64,000 bases of DNA, taken from NCBI GenBank assembly GCA_038087015.1, contig JASBNA010000075.1, positions 62,001-126,000 on the forward strand, read 5' to 3'. The translations under genes and the position numbers were made by a program. Numbering within the stretch: position 1 is the stretch's first letter; each line of letters opens with the position of its first letter. The notes under the pieces were generated by a model, which saw only the letters and a list, made by a program, of their open reading frames with translations, was not told where the DNA came from and ran no database searches. This DNA is from Cerrena zonata (Eukaryota; Basidiomycota; Agaricomycetes; Polyporales; Cerrenaceae). Positions 1 to 8,499 of the stretch are shown in pieces.

Positions 1-438
1 AGTAATCCAAATACTTCCCCAATCAAACTTAATCTGAAACAATTATTAATTGAAAAATTAGAAATTAATATAAGCTTAGATAACTTATTCATATTTAAAA
101 TAATTATTAAATTGTTATTGAATATTTTTGAAATATTGAAAGAACAAATGATAAAGGCTAATTTGCTTGGAACAGGAACTAATTCTAATCCTATATCATC
201 ACCAAGGAATCATAGTCATCGACCAAGTACTGTTAGTCAAATAACTAATGATGATCTTGAAAATTCTTCATTATTTTCGTATAACTCATTAAATTCCTCA
301 AGTTCCAAAGACACGGGATTAACCGTTGATGAATACTATAAATTAATTAGTCAAATATTGAATAGAATCAATATTGGATTAATTGAACCATTTATAAAGC
401 TTATATTATCAGAGAACTGTGGAACCAAATATTTCTAA
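1..438 (+). CDS. C-terminal fragment of an unidentified protein, cut by window start
   Basis: The frame is open from base 1 to a TAA at 436-438, so this is the last ~145 codons of a longer gene whose start lies outside the window. The visible part begins with Leu/Ile/Lys-rich, probably helical sequence, passes through a Ser/Asn/Pro-rich low-complexity linker (about residues 55-105), and ends in a second hydrophobic helical segment closing in CGTKYF. I do not recognise the family; a signalling scaffold is possible but there is no diagnostic motif. It converges on the MIM2-like gene with a gap of about 120 bp. Confidence 0.6.
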   Translation, partial: SNPNTSPIKLNLKQLLIEKLEINISLDNLFIFKIIIKLLLNIFEILKEQMIKANLLGTGTNSNPISSPRNHSHRPSTVSQITNDDLENSSLFSYNSLNSSSSKDTGLTVDEYYKLISQILNRINIGLIEPFIKLILSENCGTKYF

Positions 439-557
439 TGATTTCAGTAATCTAATTAATAATCTATAATTCAATTCTACATTAATAAACTTTCAGTCTA
501 TTTTAAATTAATAAATTAATCTATTCATACATTAAATCGTAAACTATAAAAATTATT

Positions 558-1022
558 TTAAACAAACCACCATTCAGATATACGTTTCCATAGACTATGA
601 CTGAATCTCCTACCTAGGATTTTACCAATCAACGGGAAGATCACAAAGCTTACTAGTGAGTTGATTTGTTTTAAACTTTCTTCCCACTGTTCCTGAGGAG
701 ATAATTTCAATTCATCGGTATCGTCACTTTCATAATCTTCATCACTGGAGAATTCGAGATCGGTATCTTCGTTGGGTATTGAGTCGATAATGGAATTCAA
801 CCTGACCAAATCGGTCAACCTGTTCTCGGTCAATCGGCTCCTCCATGCTTGTCCTTGGTTAAAGAAAGGTCTCTTGTAGTTCAAGTAGGGGAGGTAGTAA
901 TTGAGGGCGTTGTGATTGTTCTGATTCTTCGAATCGTTGGAACAAGGACCCGTGCACCTCTGTTTTTTGGAATAGAGATAATTTTCAGAAATTTTTTTTT
1001 TCAGAGATGAGATTGTTTGCAA
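558..1022 (-). CDS. MIM2: MIM2-like mitochondrial outer-membrane import protein, start unresolved
   Basis: A small protein with an acidic Asp/Glu/Ser stretch (DEDYESDDTDE) followed by a conserved-looking C-terminal unit: EQWEESL, one hydrophobic segment (SLVSFVIFPLIGKIL) and GRRFSHSLWKRI. This order (acidic cytosolic part, single membrane segment, GR..S..W end) is what I recall of Mim2, the partner of Mim1 in inserting helical outer-membrane proteins. The listed span is the open frame only: it contains no ATG (it opens at TTG directly after an in-frame TAG). The true start is therefore either hidden by an indel, for example in the A-run near 990-1000, or lies in a spliced exon. It is divergent from TRM1, whose upstream ATG is 4 bp away. 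Confidence 0.5.
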   Translation of the reverse strand: MQTISSLKKKISENYLYSKKQRCTGPCSNDSKNQNNHNALNYYLPYLNYKRPFFNQGQAWRSRLTENRLTDLVRLNSIIDSIPNEDTDLEFSSDEDYESDDTDELKLSPQEQWEESLKQINSLVSFVIFPLIGKILGRRFSHSLWKRISEWWFV

Positions 1023-1026
1023 CTAT

Positions 1027-2647
1027 ATGTTCAGACGAATACTTCAACGAGTCAAGATGTCCGGATAAGAGAGGAAGATTACCAGGTGATCAAGGGAAGG
1101 GAAGGCCACTGTGTTGGCGCCCAAGGAGGACAAAGTGTTTTATAACCCCATACAACAATTCAATCGAGATTTATCGGTTATGGGGATCAGATCCTGGCTG
1201 AAACTTTATCAACAGGGGAAAGAAGGAAGTAGGGATCTCAAGAAGAAGAGAAAATTGAATGATGAGAGTGTCGAGTCTCCTGCGTATATCCGGATATTAG
1301 AAGCATTATCAGCCACTGGATTAAGGGCATTAAGGTATGGGCCACGAGATACCACAAGTTGAGAAAGTGATTGCCAATGATTTATTGGGGGAAGCGGTAA
1401 ATTCGATTAATCGAAACATTGAATATAATGAATTACAAGAGAAAAGTCGAAGGAAATTTAGGAGATGCAATTAAGTATATGTCAACGGTTAAGGAGAAAT
1501 TCCACGTTATTGATTTAGATCCTTATGGAACGGCGACCCCATTTATTGATCTGGCATTACAAGCCATTAAAGAAGACGGGATGCTTTTGGTTACGTGTAC
1601 CGATGCAGGAGTGTTAGCAGGAAGTGGGTATCCAGAGAAATGTTTTGCATTATATGGGGGTAATAATTTTGGGAATACGTTTATGGGGAATGAGATGAAT
1701 CACGAGGTTGGACTTCGATTAATATTGGGGACGATAGCCTAGAGAAGCTGCTAAGTATAAAAAAACAATTGAACCAATGTTGAGTTTAAGTATTGATTTT
1801 TATTTCCGATTATTTATCAGAGTGAAAACGAGTCCAATTGAAGTTAAGAATTTAGCATCCAAAACCATGATTACCTATCATTGTAGTGGATGTGGACAGA
1901 ATAAGAATCAATACTTAGGAAGAAAGGCAAGATAAGAAGTATCAAACTGCGAAAAAAATAACCATTGGAGAAAATTGTGAATATTGTCAAAGTTATTTTA
2001 ATATTGCCGGACCAATGTGGGGGGATAAGATTCAAAATGAAGCTTTTATTAAGCAAGTATTACAAGAGGATATTGATGAAGAGGTATACAAGACTCGAGA
2101 AAGAATCAGAGGCATGTTAACGCTTGCGCTTGAAGAGTTGGAGGAACCATTCTATTTTAATTTAAATCAATTATCATCGTTTATGAAGGCCCCGCCCATG
2201 CCAATTAATGATTTTGCCAAAGCCGTTGGGGATTTGGGATACCAGGTATCATTAACCCACGCCAAAAAAAACTGTCTCAAGACCGATGCTCCCTGGGACC
2301 AAATTCTTAAGATTAATCAAGCGTGGTTGAAAATCAGTAATGAGAAATTGATAATCGAGTACCGAGAGAAAGTGGCCGAAATGGACGGCGACAAACGGGA
2401 CAAATTGCAGGAGAAAATCAACCGACTCGAAGCCAACCCCATTAGCAATCCCAACTTAACTCCCGGAATGATTGGGTATAAGATATTGGCCAATATTAAT
2501 TGGAGTGCTAGTGAATTGCAAAAAATCAATTTCAACACTGCCAATGCCACCAGCGACAAGATTTCCCAATTGAGAAAGGTGAAAATGCTTAGATTTCAAG
2601 AAAATCCAACAAAGAATTGGGGGCCCAAATCCAAACCCAGTCAATAA
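1027..2647 (+). CDS. TRM1: tRNA (guanine26-N2)-dimethyltransferase Trm1, reading frame broken about six times
   Basis: Trm1 makes N2,N2-dimethylguanosine at position 26 of cytosolic and mitochondrial tRNAs. Successive frames give ordered Trm1 sequence: FYNPIQQFNRDLS, EALSATGLRALRYG (SAM site), DLDPYGTATPFIDLALQ, LLVTCTDAGVLAG, the YHCSGCGQ and CEYCQSYF zinc cysteines, and the C-terminal domain intact from 2015 to 2647. Frame changes fall near 1064, 1094-1096 (GGG), 1339-1341 (GGG), 1447-1462, 1740 and 1928-1930. Two in-frame ATGs at 1027 and 1057 bracket a basic MFRRILQRVK leader. In S. cerevisiae two TRM1 starts give mitochondrial and nuclear forms, so this looks like the same device. Six lesions could mean a pseudogene, but the untouched 210-residue C-terminus favours sequence error. 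Confidence 0.8.
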
Positions 2648-2909
2648 TTACATCTACAGTACATCTACAAATACAACAATAAACTAATTAAATATATTGC
2701 CAATGTAGCAGATTAGCAATCTATACAATTAAATAAAAAAAAGGGTGTGTATATAAAAAATTAAATTATTAAGAAAAAAAAAAAGCATTATTTCAGCCCA
2801 AAAAGTAAAACATTCTTTTTTTTAATACAAAATTAAAAATGAATAATTAAAAGACAAAAAACAAAATAAATGAATTAAAAAATTATAGTATTATCAAAAC
2901 TGGACAAGC

Positions 2910-3095
2910 TTATAATAATAAAGCAACACCAGCAGCAGCAGCAGCACCGAATAAACCGGCACCGACAGCACCAGCACCAGAGTCAGCAGAAGAAGAGCTG
3001 GAGGTACCGTTAGTACCGTTAGTACCGTTAGAAGCGTTAGCAGCAGAGACAGCAGAGACAGCAGTTAAAGCAATGACGACGGATTTGAATTGCAT
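2910..3095 (-). CDS. tiny GPI-anchored, N-glycosylated cell-wall protein
   Basis: A 61-residue precursor. It has a signal peptide (MQFKSVVIALTAVSAVSA, close to the MQF start common in yeast wall proteins such as Ccw12), then a short Asn/Gly/Thr/Ser region, then a small-residue omega-type site (around SADSGAG) and a hydrophobic tail ending AAAAAGVALLL that fits a GPI-attachment signal. The central part holds four overlapping N-glycosylation sequons (one NAS, three NGT) followed by five serines, so after processing only about 20-25 residues would remain, almost all glycosylatable. A TATA box lies 76 bp upstream and the upstream region is long, as expected for a highly expressed wall gene. I cannot assign a named orthologue. 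Confidence 0.8.
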   Translation of the reverse strand: MQFKSVVIALTAVSAVSAANASNGTNGTNGTSSSSSADSGAGAVGAGLFGAAAAAGVALLL

Positions 3096-3170
3096 TGTGG
3101 ATAAGATATGTGTAGATAGTGAAGGAAAAGAAGAAACGGAACAACAGAAAAAGCTATGGAAAAGCCTTGA

Positions 3171-3178
3171 TATTTATA
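3171..3178 (-). promoter_or_regulatory. TATA box of the small GPI-protein gene
   Basis: On the minus strand these bases read TATAAATA, a full match to the yeast TATA consensus, 76 bp before the ATG of the GPI gene. A strong TATA promoter suits an abundant wall protein. Confidence 0.5.
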
Positions 3179-3264
3179 TTAATTGAGGGACAAGGGCAAA
3201 AAAAATTCGAATTTCAAAGAATGGCATGGAACCGTGTGGATACCAATTAGAGCCAGATATAAAG

Positions 3265-3293
3265 AAAAAAAAAAAAAAAAAAAAAAAAAAAAA
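3265..3293 (+). repeat. A29 homopolymer followed by (CAA)n
   Basis: Twenty-nine consecutive A residues run into four to five CAA units. It may act as a nucleosome-excluding tract in the GPI gene's upstream region; its assembled length is unlikely to be exact. Confidence 0.9.
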
Positions 3294-3630
3294 CAACAAC
3301 AACATCGCCCTGTTCACTTCACTTTTCTTTTTCACTACCTAATCAACCATACAAACCAACCTCCCCGGAAGGGACACTAACCTCTAACAAGAAGATGTTA
3401 AGATACTAAACTGAAATTGGCTACTAACAAGAAAAGAAACGCGAGCAACGTAAAAAGATAAAAATGGTCATAAGATACTAAAATTAACCCAAAGATGCCT
3501 CCACCATTTTGATTAAAAGGGGACCCGCCCTTCATAATTTAACCATTTTCGGACAATGCCTCGACTAATTTGACCGTGGGCGGCGCGCGCACGACCCGAT
3601 GCGACAGCACCACCACAGGGCTGTGTTCAC

Positions 3631-3643
3631 ACCTCCGTACATT
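3631..3643 (+). promoter_or_regulatory. Rap1-like site ACCTCCGTACATT
   Basis: Matches the yeast Rap1/telomere-type core (ACAYCCGTACAY family). The identical 13-mer occurs at 7878 and inverted at 4594. It sits in the GC-rich part of the region upstream of both the GPI gene and CCE1. Binding is inferred from the motif only. Confidence 0.45.
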
Positions 3644-3890
3644 TTGTGCTGTGACACCCTACGGGTCACCTCCTGCTACTGTCGGTGTACTGCTAGCACT
3701 GGAGTTACTGTCACTGGTGCCTGATGCACGGAGGTTGGGTTGGAATACGACTGACGATGGTAAATCGTGTAGATACGAATCTCATAATCAACTATAATAG
3801 CTCATGGTAACCCATATATCATAATCGCCCACTGACAATCATGCTCGTGGGTTAAGCGACTGAGTTAATCACAATCACTGAATCACAATA

Positions 3891-3921
3891 AAATGTCGTG
3901 ACACCAACGCAATGTCGTCAA
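3891..3921 (+). promoter_or_regulatory. paired AAATGTCGTG / AATGTCGTC motif
   Basis: Two direct copies of an ATGTCGT core (3891 and 3911) about 20 bp apart. The same core appears as palindrome or inverted repeat upstream of LSM3/MRPL4 (47.1 kb) and MRPL8 (51.1 kb). Factor unknown. Confidence 0.35.
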
Positions 3922-4196
3922 ACTTCATGGTGGTGTTTTTTTTGCATCCACAAACAGACTATTTAACCAGCTACAAAGGTTACTTAAAAATTTATAAGCT
4001 TTACCTACAAAAAAAAAAAAAAGTTTACCCCCCAAAGGTTACTGAAAATACAAAGCTTGCAAAATCCAATGTTTACTCCAAGGCTTTGATCCTATACTGG
4101 ATTCGTAGGTGTATTGTCTGGAGGTTATTTGTAGAGGTTTATTATTGGTAAGTACGCGTAGAATATATTTGTTAGTGAAAAGCCGGTTTCCTTTTG

Positions 4197-4233
4197 CTAT
4201 TAAATATATATTCTTATACGTCAAAAAAAAAAA
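4197..4233 (+). repeat. 26-bp sequence with A11 tail, inverted copy at 9253-9294
   Basis: The 26 bases 4197-4222, ending TTCTTATACGTC, are followed by eleven A. Bases 9269-9294 are their exact reverse complement, preceded by T16, so both copies are the same 26-mer plus poly(A). Flanking sequence differs. It resembles 3' ends of poly(A)-tailed retroposed sequence, but is too short to assign. Confidence 0.5.
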
Positions 4234-4504
4234 TTAATACTCAGTGACAGTTTCCTATTTGTCAAGTATGTAACTTCACTAATCACTTTATGGTTTTGAA
4301 TGATTAACAATATTCAATATATAGTAAAGATAAAGATTATATTAAAGATAAGTTAGTTTGTTAAGTGTAGAAGAGAAGTGAATGAAAACAAGTAATATAC
4401 ACTGTTTGGGATTGCAACTACTAAGTTGTAGTTCGCGGGCGCTAACCATAAATACAAAAGTGCGACTTATTGAAGTCTTTAATCGTGCCATGCACAGGTT
4501 GGGG

Positions 4505-4516
4505 ATGTACGGAGGT
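4505..4516 (-). promoter_or_regulatory. Rap1-like site upstream of CCE1
   Basis: ATGTACGGAGGT, the complement of ACCTCCGTACAT, about 110 bp before the CCE1 ATG. A second copy follows 89 bp downstream. Confidence 0.4.
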
Positions 4517-4593
4517 GGAATGGGTGTTGCAATCCTGATGTTTTTTATTTCTCGGTTCGCCCACTACGGGCGAATTCATTGAAAGAAAAAACT

Positions 4594-4606
4594 AATGTAC
4601 GGAGGT
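4594..4606 (-). promoter_or_regulatory. Rap1-like site adjacent to CCE1 start
   Basis: AATGTACGGAGGT is the exact reverse complement of the 13-mer at 3631 and 7878. It ends 20 bp before the CCE1 ATG and so lies in the likely core promoter or leader. Confidence 0.4.
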
Positions 4607-4626
4607 GTGCAAGTGATACATCACCA

Positions 4627-5637
4627 ATGAATTACTCCAGAACGGTTCAAGTGCTTAGCAAATATAAATCAAGTACCTTGACTCAGGTGGCGCTCAACTG
4701 CGGGTTCCCCACCGAGGGCACCAAGCTGAATAAGATTGATCTGATCTACAATGGATTAAAACTATATAATGTTACCGGGGATAATATTGATATCCTATCG
4801 ATTGATATTGGAATAAAAAATTTTGCTTATTGTAAAAGTAAATTAAGTGATTTTTCAAATCCTGAATTGAAAAATTGGCAAAATGTTAAATTGAAAAATT
4901 GGCAAAATGTTAAATTGAAAAATTGGCCAAATGTTAAATTGAAAAATTGGCAAAATGTTAATTTGAATGAAAAATTTAAGTATAATCAATTATCAAATAT
5001 AATTGATGAGAAAAATTATTTAAGTTATTTAAGTAATTGTATTATAAATGAGATTATTATGATAACCCCATTTCCTAAAATAATAACCATTGAAAATCAA
5101 AGAACAAGATCAAATGGATTGACAGCAACGTTACCAACAGTGCTAACCAATTATACTTTAGAAAATATGTTATATTCAAGTATTTATACTAATAAATTAT
5201 ATAATGAAAAGTTTAATCCCTTAGTTATACCGTTAAATTCAAGAAATATGGTTAATTTTTGGATTAATAGATTTTTGAAAAAATCAAATATTAAATTTAA
5301 TTCGTTATTAACCAAAAAATTAAGAATTAATTTAGTATTACATTTATTAACTAATAATATCATAAAGTTAGATATTGATTTAAAAGAATTATCAATAGTT
5401 GATAAAAAACCAAATTACCTATTAAAATTAATCAATGCTCATTCTTCCAATAAAATTTCAAAAATTGACGATTTGGTAGATTGTTTATTATACAACTATA
5501 TGATGATTCAATTCTTACAAAATCAATCAACTCTAGCCAACGTTATTGAACACGATTTGGATTTAGACTCGTTTGTAAATAATTTAAATGATAAATACTT
5601 TGAATACGCTAAAAATTTGAACTTGCAAATGAAATAA
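4627..5637 (+). CDS. CCE1: mitochondrial cruciform-cutting endonuclease (Holliday-junction resolvase)
   Basis: Cce1/Ydc2-family resolvase that cuts four-way junctions in mitochondrial DNA and so affects its recombination and segregation. Visible: an N-terminal SAP-like helix segment (KSSTLTQVALNCGFP, ~13-27), the first RNase-H-fold acidic motif ILSIDIGIKNFAYC (~55-68), the IENQRTRSN motif (~155-162) and the C-terminal acidic motif KIDDLVDCLLYNY (~278-290). The 336-residue length is typical. I start at ATG 4627; the frame is open 48 bp further up but only with a TTG. A four-copy eight-residue repeat (residues 81-112) is inserted after the first catalytic strand. The 3' end converges on the CAB3-like gene with only 26 bp between stops. 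Confidence 0.88.
   Translation: MNYSRTVQVLSKYKSSTLTQVALNCGFPTEGTKLNKIDLIYNGLKLYNVTGDNIDILSIDIGIKNFAYCKSKLSDFSNPELKNWQNVKLKNWQNVKLKNWPNVKLKNWQNVNLNEKFKYNQLSNIIDEKNYLSYLSNCIINEIIMITPFPKIITIENQRTRSNGLTATLPTVLTNYTLENMLYSSIYTNKLYNEKFNPLVIPLNSRNMVNFWINRFLKKSNIKFNSLLTKKLRINLVLHLLTNNIIKLDIDLKELSIVDKKPNYLLKLINAHSSNKISKIDDLVDCLLYNYMMIQFLQNQSTLANVIEHDLDLDSFVNNLNDKYFEYAKNLNLQMK
4867..4962 (+). repeat. 24-bp coding minisatellite, four copies, inside CCE1
   Basis: Unit TTGAAAAATTGGCAAAATGT plus TAAA, in frame, encoding LKNWQNVK four times. Copy 3 has Pro for Gln and copy 4 ends in Asn. In-frame copy-number change would lengthen or shorten a surface insert without breaking the protein. Confidence 0.95.
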
Positions 5638-5663
5638 CCTCCTGATCTATTCTTCTTGTAATT

Positions 5664-7652
5664 CTATAATATATTCTGCGTTTCAGGTGGTTGTTGTTCA
5701 GTGATTTTATTACTCAATTCTTCTTTGGTCTTGACTCCGTCTTTTATCTCAGAATCAGTAATCTCAAATATCATATCATCATTCTTGGTTGCATCGTCAT
5801 CTTCGTCGTCATCCTCGTCGTCATCTTCATCGTCTTCATCTTCATCATCTTCCTCTTCATCGTCTTCATCTTCATCCTCTTCTTCATCCTCCTCTTCATG
5901 TAACCCATCATCAAGTTTCTCTGCTTTCAATGCAGTGATTCTTCTTCTTAAGATATCCACTATATCCGACCATTCTCTCATTCCTCCCATTCCAATATCC
6001 CCACATACCAACACTTTTTCGACCGGCTTTAATACTTCAATTCCAAAATCACTCGATGATATTAACTTCAATTGCTTAGAAGTAATTGGATGGGTATACA
6101 TAAATGTATTCATTGCTGGTGCCACCAAAATCGGCTTCGATAAAGTATCATTACTGGTAGACGTAGATGGGCCCCAGGACCTTATAATTGAAGTTAATAA
6201 ATTATCAGCAATCCCATTGGAAAATTTGGCTAATGTATTGGCTGATAATGGCGCAATTAACATTATATCTGCCCATTTTCTTAATTCATTATGTAAAATC
6301 AATTTTTCATACGGATTCTTGGCCTTTTTATTCACATTTAAATTAGTACTACTTTCCGTTGTGGTGGTAGTAGTCGTTGACCAGCTCTCATTATAATTTG
6401 CCCATTCATCTTCATCTCTCCAAATCTTAACATCATTATGTATTTTCAACCCTTTCAAAAAATGAACGGCTGATTTAGTAACAACTAATTGTATTGATAT
6501 CTTATTAGTTCCATATATTTGAAATAACTTATCAATAATCATTGGTACTTTGATCGTGGCTACTGATCCAGTACATGCAAGTAAAATATGAAATTTCCCA
6601 TCATCTTCTTTAGTTAAATATTGCTGAAATGGTACTGGTGGTCCAACTGGTGATGCAACAATTGTTTTATTTGATTTTTTAATACTAGTGGAATTTTTCC
6701 TGGATACGTTAGCACTATTACTATTGGAGCTACTTTGAATCTTAATAGGTAGACTTCTTTGCTGATCTGTTGGACTCGTTATTTCTTGCAGCGAGCTTGA
6801 AGTGGGGATGGCTGAAGGCGGTGGCGGTGGTGATGTATTATTTGATTTTTTCAACTCACTAGTTGAATCTAAGTTGAAATTTGTTTTAAAATGGGAATTA
6901 TCAAGTGTTGGTGAATTAACTCGGGATGAATTATTACTTGAAGTAAAGTAACCATGACTTACATTAGGTGTATTTTCTTTTTGTTGTTTGTAGTTTGAAT
7001 TAGCCAAAAATTGTAATACGTCATTATTAGAAGATGAATTTTGTCTGCTTTGAGCTTTAATATTAGAATTTGGTGTTGAACTGTTTTGAAATGATGCTTT
7101 TCGAGATGACAAAATTGATGAATCTCTATTCAATTTATGAGGTTGTGGCTGCTGTACATGCGTTCCTTCTTGCTCTTCAATAATACCCCCCTCTTGACTT
7201 GATTCTTGATTAGTTGTAGTAACATTAGCACTCGATGGATGTGCAGATATAGTAAACCTTCTTGATCTTTCTTGTCCATCTAAATCGCAAAATGATACTG
7301 ATTGTGTTGCTTTCAAAGGTGGTGGCACTGCACCACGAGGAGCCGGAGTATTAACCCCAGAACTTGACTCATTATTATTTGACTGAAGTACCAGAGATGA
7401 AATATTAGGAGATGCTGGGGATTGGTTCAATGTTAATGCATGGGTTCTACCCGTTTGAGGAGTTTGAGCAGCTTTCGATGTTGGTGTTTCTGAACTGGAT
7501 GGATACCGTTTTTCTGCATTTAATGGATTCCGTTTTTCATTGATCGAAGACTTAAGTGGATTGTTTGAATCTGTTCGAATATTAACAGTGTTTGCTGCAT
7601 TCAGCTTACCACCAGTTTGATTTGCTTTACCAGCATTCGATTGATCTGACAT
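5664..7652 (-). CDS. CAB3: phosphopantothenoylcysteine decarboxylase subunit / PPZ inhibitor, HAL3-CAB3 family
   Basis: 662 residues. The N-terminal ~345 are Ser/Asn/Gln-rich and low complexity. A flavodoxin-like PPC decarboxylase domain follows (~350-580), then an acidic Glu/Asp tail (~587-625) typical of yeast Hal3/Vhs3/Cab3. The family works in CoA synthesis as a heterotrimer in S. cerevisiae, and Hal3-type members also inhibit the Ppz1 phosphatase. All three catalytic elements are visible in one chain: His in SAVHFLKG (~395), Asn in the PAMNTFMY substrate clamp (~514) and Cys in VLVCGDIGMGGM (~547). In S. cerevisiae the Cys is supplied by Cab3 and the working His by Hal3/Vhs3, so the Cys suggests the CAB3 type; SIS2/HAL3 is the alternative name. 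Confidence 0.8.
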   Translation of the reverse strand: MSDQSNAGKANQTGGKLNAANTVNIRTDSNNPLKSSINEKRNPLNAEKRYPSSSETPTSKAAQTPQTGRTHALTLNQSPASPNISSLVLQSNNNESSSGVNTPAPRGAVPPPLKATQSVSFCDLDGQERSRRFTISAHPSSANVTTTNQESSQEGGIIEEQEGTHVQQPQPHKLNRDSSILSSRKASFQNSSTPNSNIKAQSRQNSSSNNDVLQFLANSNYKQQKENTPNVSHGYFTSSNNSSRVNSPTLDNSHFKTNFNLDSTSELKKSNNTSPPPPPSAIPTSSSLQEITSPTDQQRSLPIKIQSSSNSNSANVSRKNSTSIKKSNKTIVASPVGPPVPFQQYLTKEDDGKFHILLACTGSVATIKVPMIIDKLFQIYGTNKISIQLVVTKSAVHFLKGLKIHNDVKIWRDEDEWANYNESWSTTTTTTTESSTNLNVNKKAKNPYEKLILHNELRKWADIMLIAPLSANTLAKFSNGIADNLLTSIIRSWGPSTSTSNDTLSKPILVAPAMNTFMYTHPITSKQLKLISSSDFGIEVLKPVEKVLVCGDIGMGGMREWSDIVDILRRRITALKAEKLDDGLHEEEDEEEDEDEDDEEEDDEDEDDEDDDEDDDEDDDATKNDDMIFEITDSEIKDGVKTKEELSNKITEQQPPETQNIL

Positions 7653-7998
7653 GATTCAAAATAAAAAGAAAAGATCAAAAGCTAAGCAGGGACGTTTGAC
7701 TGGAAATCTTATTTTACTTTCAATATAACAAGGCTTATATGATATACTGCTTCTTGATTCTCAGCTTCTCTTGACTTTGAAGTATGGAGTAAAAGTTTTA
7801 AGTGGGAAAAAAAAAAGCAAAAAGATCCTCTCGGAATCTTTGAGGCAATTTTTTTTCTAGCCTCCGATTCGAAAGAAACCTCCGTACATTTTTATTAGTA
7901 CTTTTTTTTTCTTTGAATGAAAAGAACAACTGGTTGAAAAATTTAGAATACTTGATATCAATCGACTTCAATTGGAATATAAAGAAGTATAGCAAAAG
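7653..7998. other. divergent promoter region CAB3 / SEC11
   Basis: No gene. Holds a Rap1-like 13-mer at 7878 and T/A-rich tracts; both flanking genes read away from it. Confidence 0.6.
7878..7890 (+). promoter_or_regulatory. Rap1-like site upstream of SEC11
   Basis: ACCTCCGTACATT, identical to the copy at 3631, about 110 bp before the SEC11 ATG. Confidence 0.45.
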
Positions 7999-8499
7999 AT
8001 GAATCTTCGCCAGCAATTAGTTCAGCTTCTTAGCATTGCATATGTATTTTCTTCGGCATTTATTGGTTGGAAGACCCTTTCGGTAATAACAAATTCACAT
8101 TCTCCAATTGTTGTGGTGTTATCTGGGTCTATGGAACCAGCATTCCAAAGAGGTGATATTTTGTTCTTATGGAATAGGGATAGTCTGGCTAAAGTGGGAG
8201 ATGTGGTTGTTTATGAAATTCAGGGTAAGTCTATTCCAATTGTTCATCGTGTTTTAAGAGAACATCATAATAATGATAAACAATTACTTTTAACAAAAGG
8301 TGATAATAATGCCGTTGATGATTTAGGGCTATATGCCAAGAAACAACCCTATTTGAATCAAAAAACAGATTTAGTTGGTACTGTTAAAGGTTATTTACCA
8401 AAATTGGGTTATGTTACTATTTTAATTACTGAAAATGTCTACTTCAAATATGGTTTATTAGGAATCATGGGTATTTCTTCCTTATTATCGAATGAATAG
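7999..8499 (+). CDS. SEC11: signal peptidase complex catalytic subunit Sec11
   Basis: Serine protease subunit of the ER signal peptidase complex. 166 residues, the usual family length. An N-terminal membrane anchor ([21 protein letters not shown]) precedes the S26-family boxes: nucleophile Ser in [14 protein letters not shown] (~45), then VPIVHRV-type His ([11 protein letters not shown], ~82) and Asp in [11 protein letters not shown] (~103-108). ER signal peptidases use a Ser-His-Asp arrangement instead of the bacterial Ser-Lys, and His is present here as expected. The start is the ATG at 7999 directly before the anchor. It is divergent from the CAB3-like gene. Confidence 0.95.
   Translation: MNLRQQLVQLLSIAYVFSSAFIGWKTLSVITNSHSPIVVVLSGSMEPAFQRGDILFLWNRDSLAKVGDVVVYEIQGKSIPIVHRVLREHHNNDKQLLLTKGDNNAVDDLGLYAKKQPYLNQKTDLVGTVKGYLPKLGYVTILITENVYFKYGLLGIMGISSLLSNE

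Larger units (their letters stand above)
3096..4626. other. 1.5-kb divergent intergenic region between the GPI gene and CCE1
   Basis: No convincing gene. Short frames here lack similarity and span A-runs. The region holds a TATA box for the GPI gene, an A29 tract, a GC-rich island (about 3565-3760), three Rap1-like sites (3631, 4505, 4594), an AAATGTCGTG-type motif pair (3891 and 3911) and a 26-bp sequence with a poly(A) tail that recurs inverted at 9.3 kb. Confidence 0.6.

Noticed and set aside
3183..3380. 65-codon frame with poly-lysine
   Set aside because: Made by the A29 tract; starts with TTG and shows no similarity.
5701..6396. 231-codon frame opposite the CAB3-like gene with a very long serine run
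   Set aside because: It is the antisense of the Glu/Asp tail (GAT/GAA codons read as ATC/TTC/TCA) and has no independent support.
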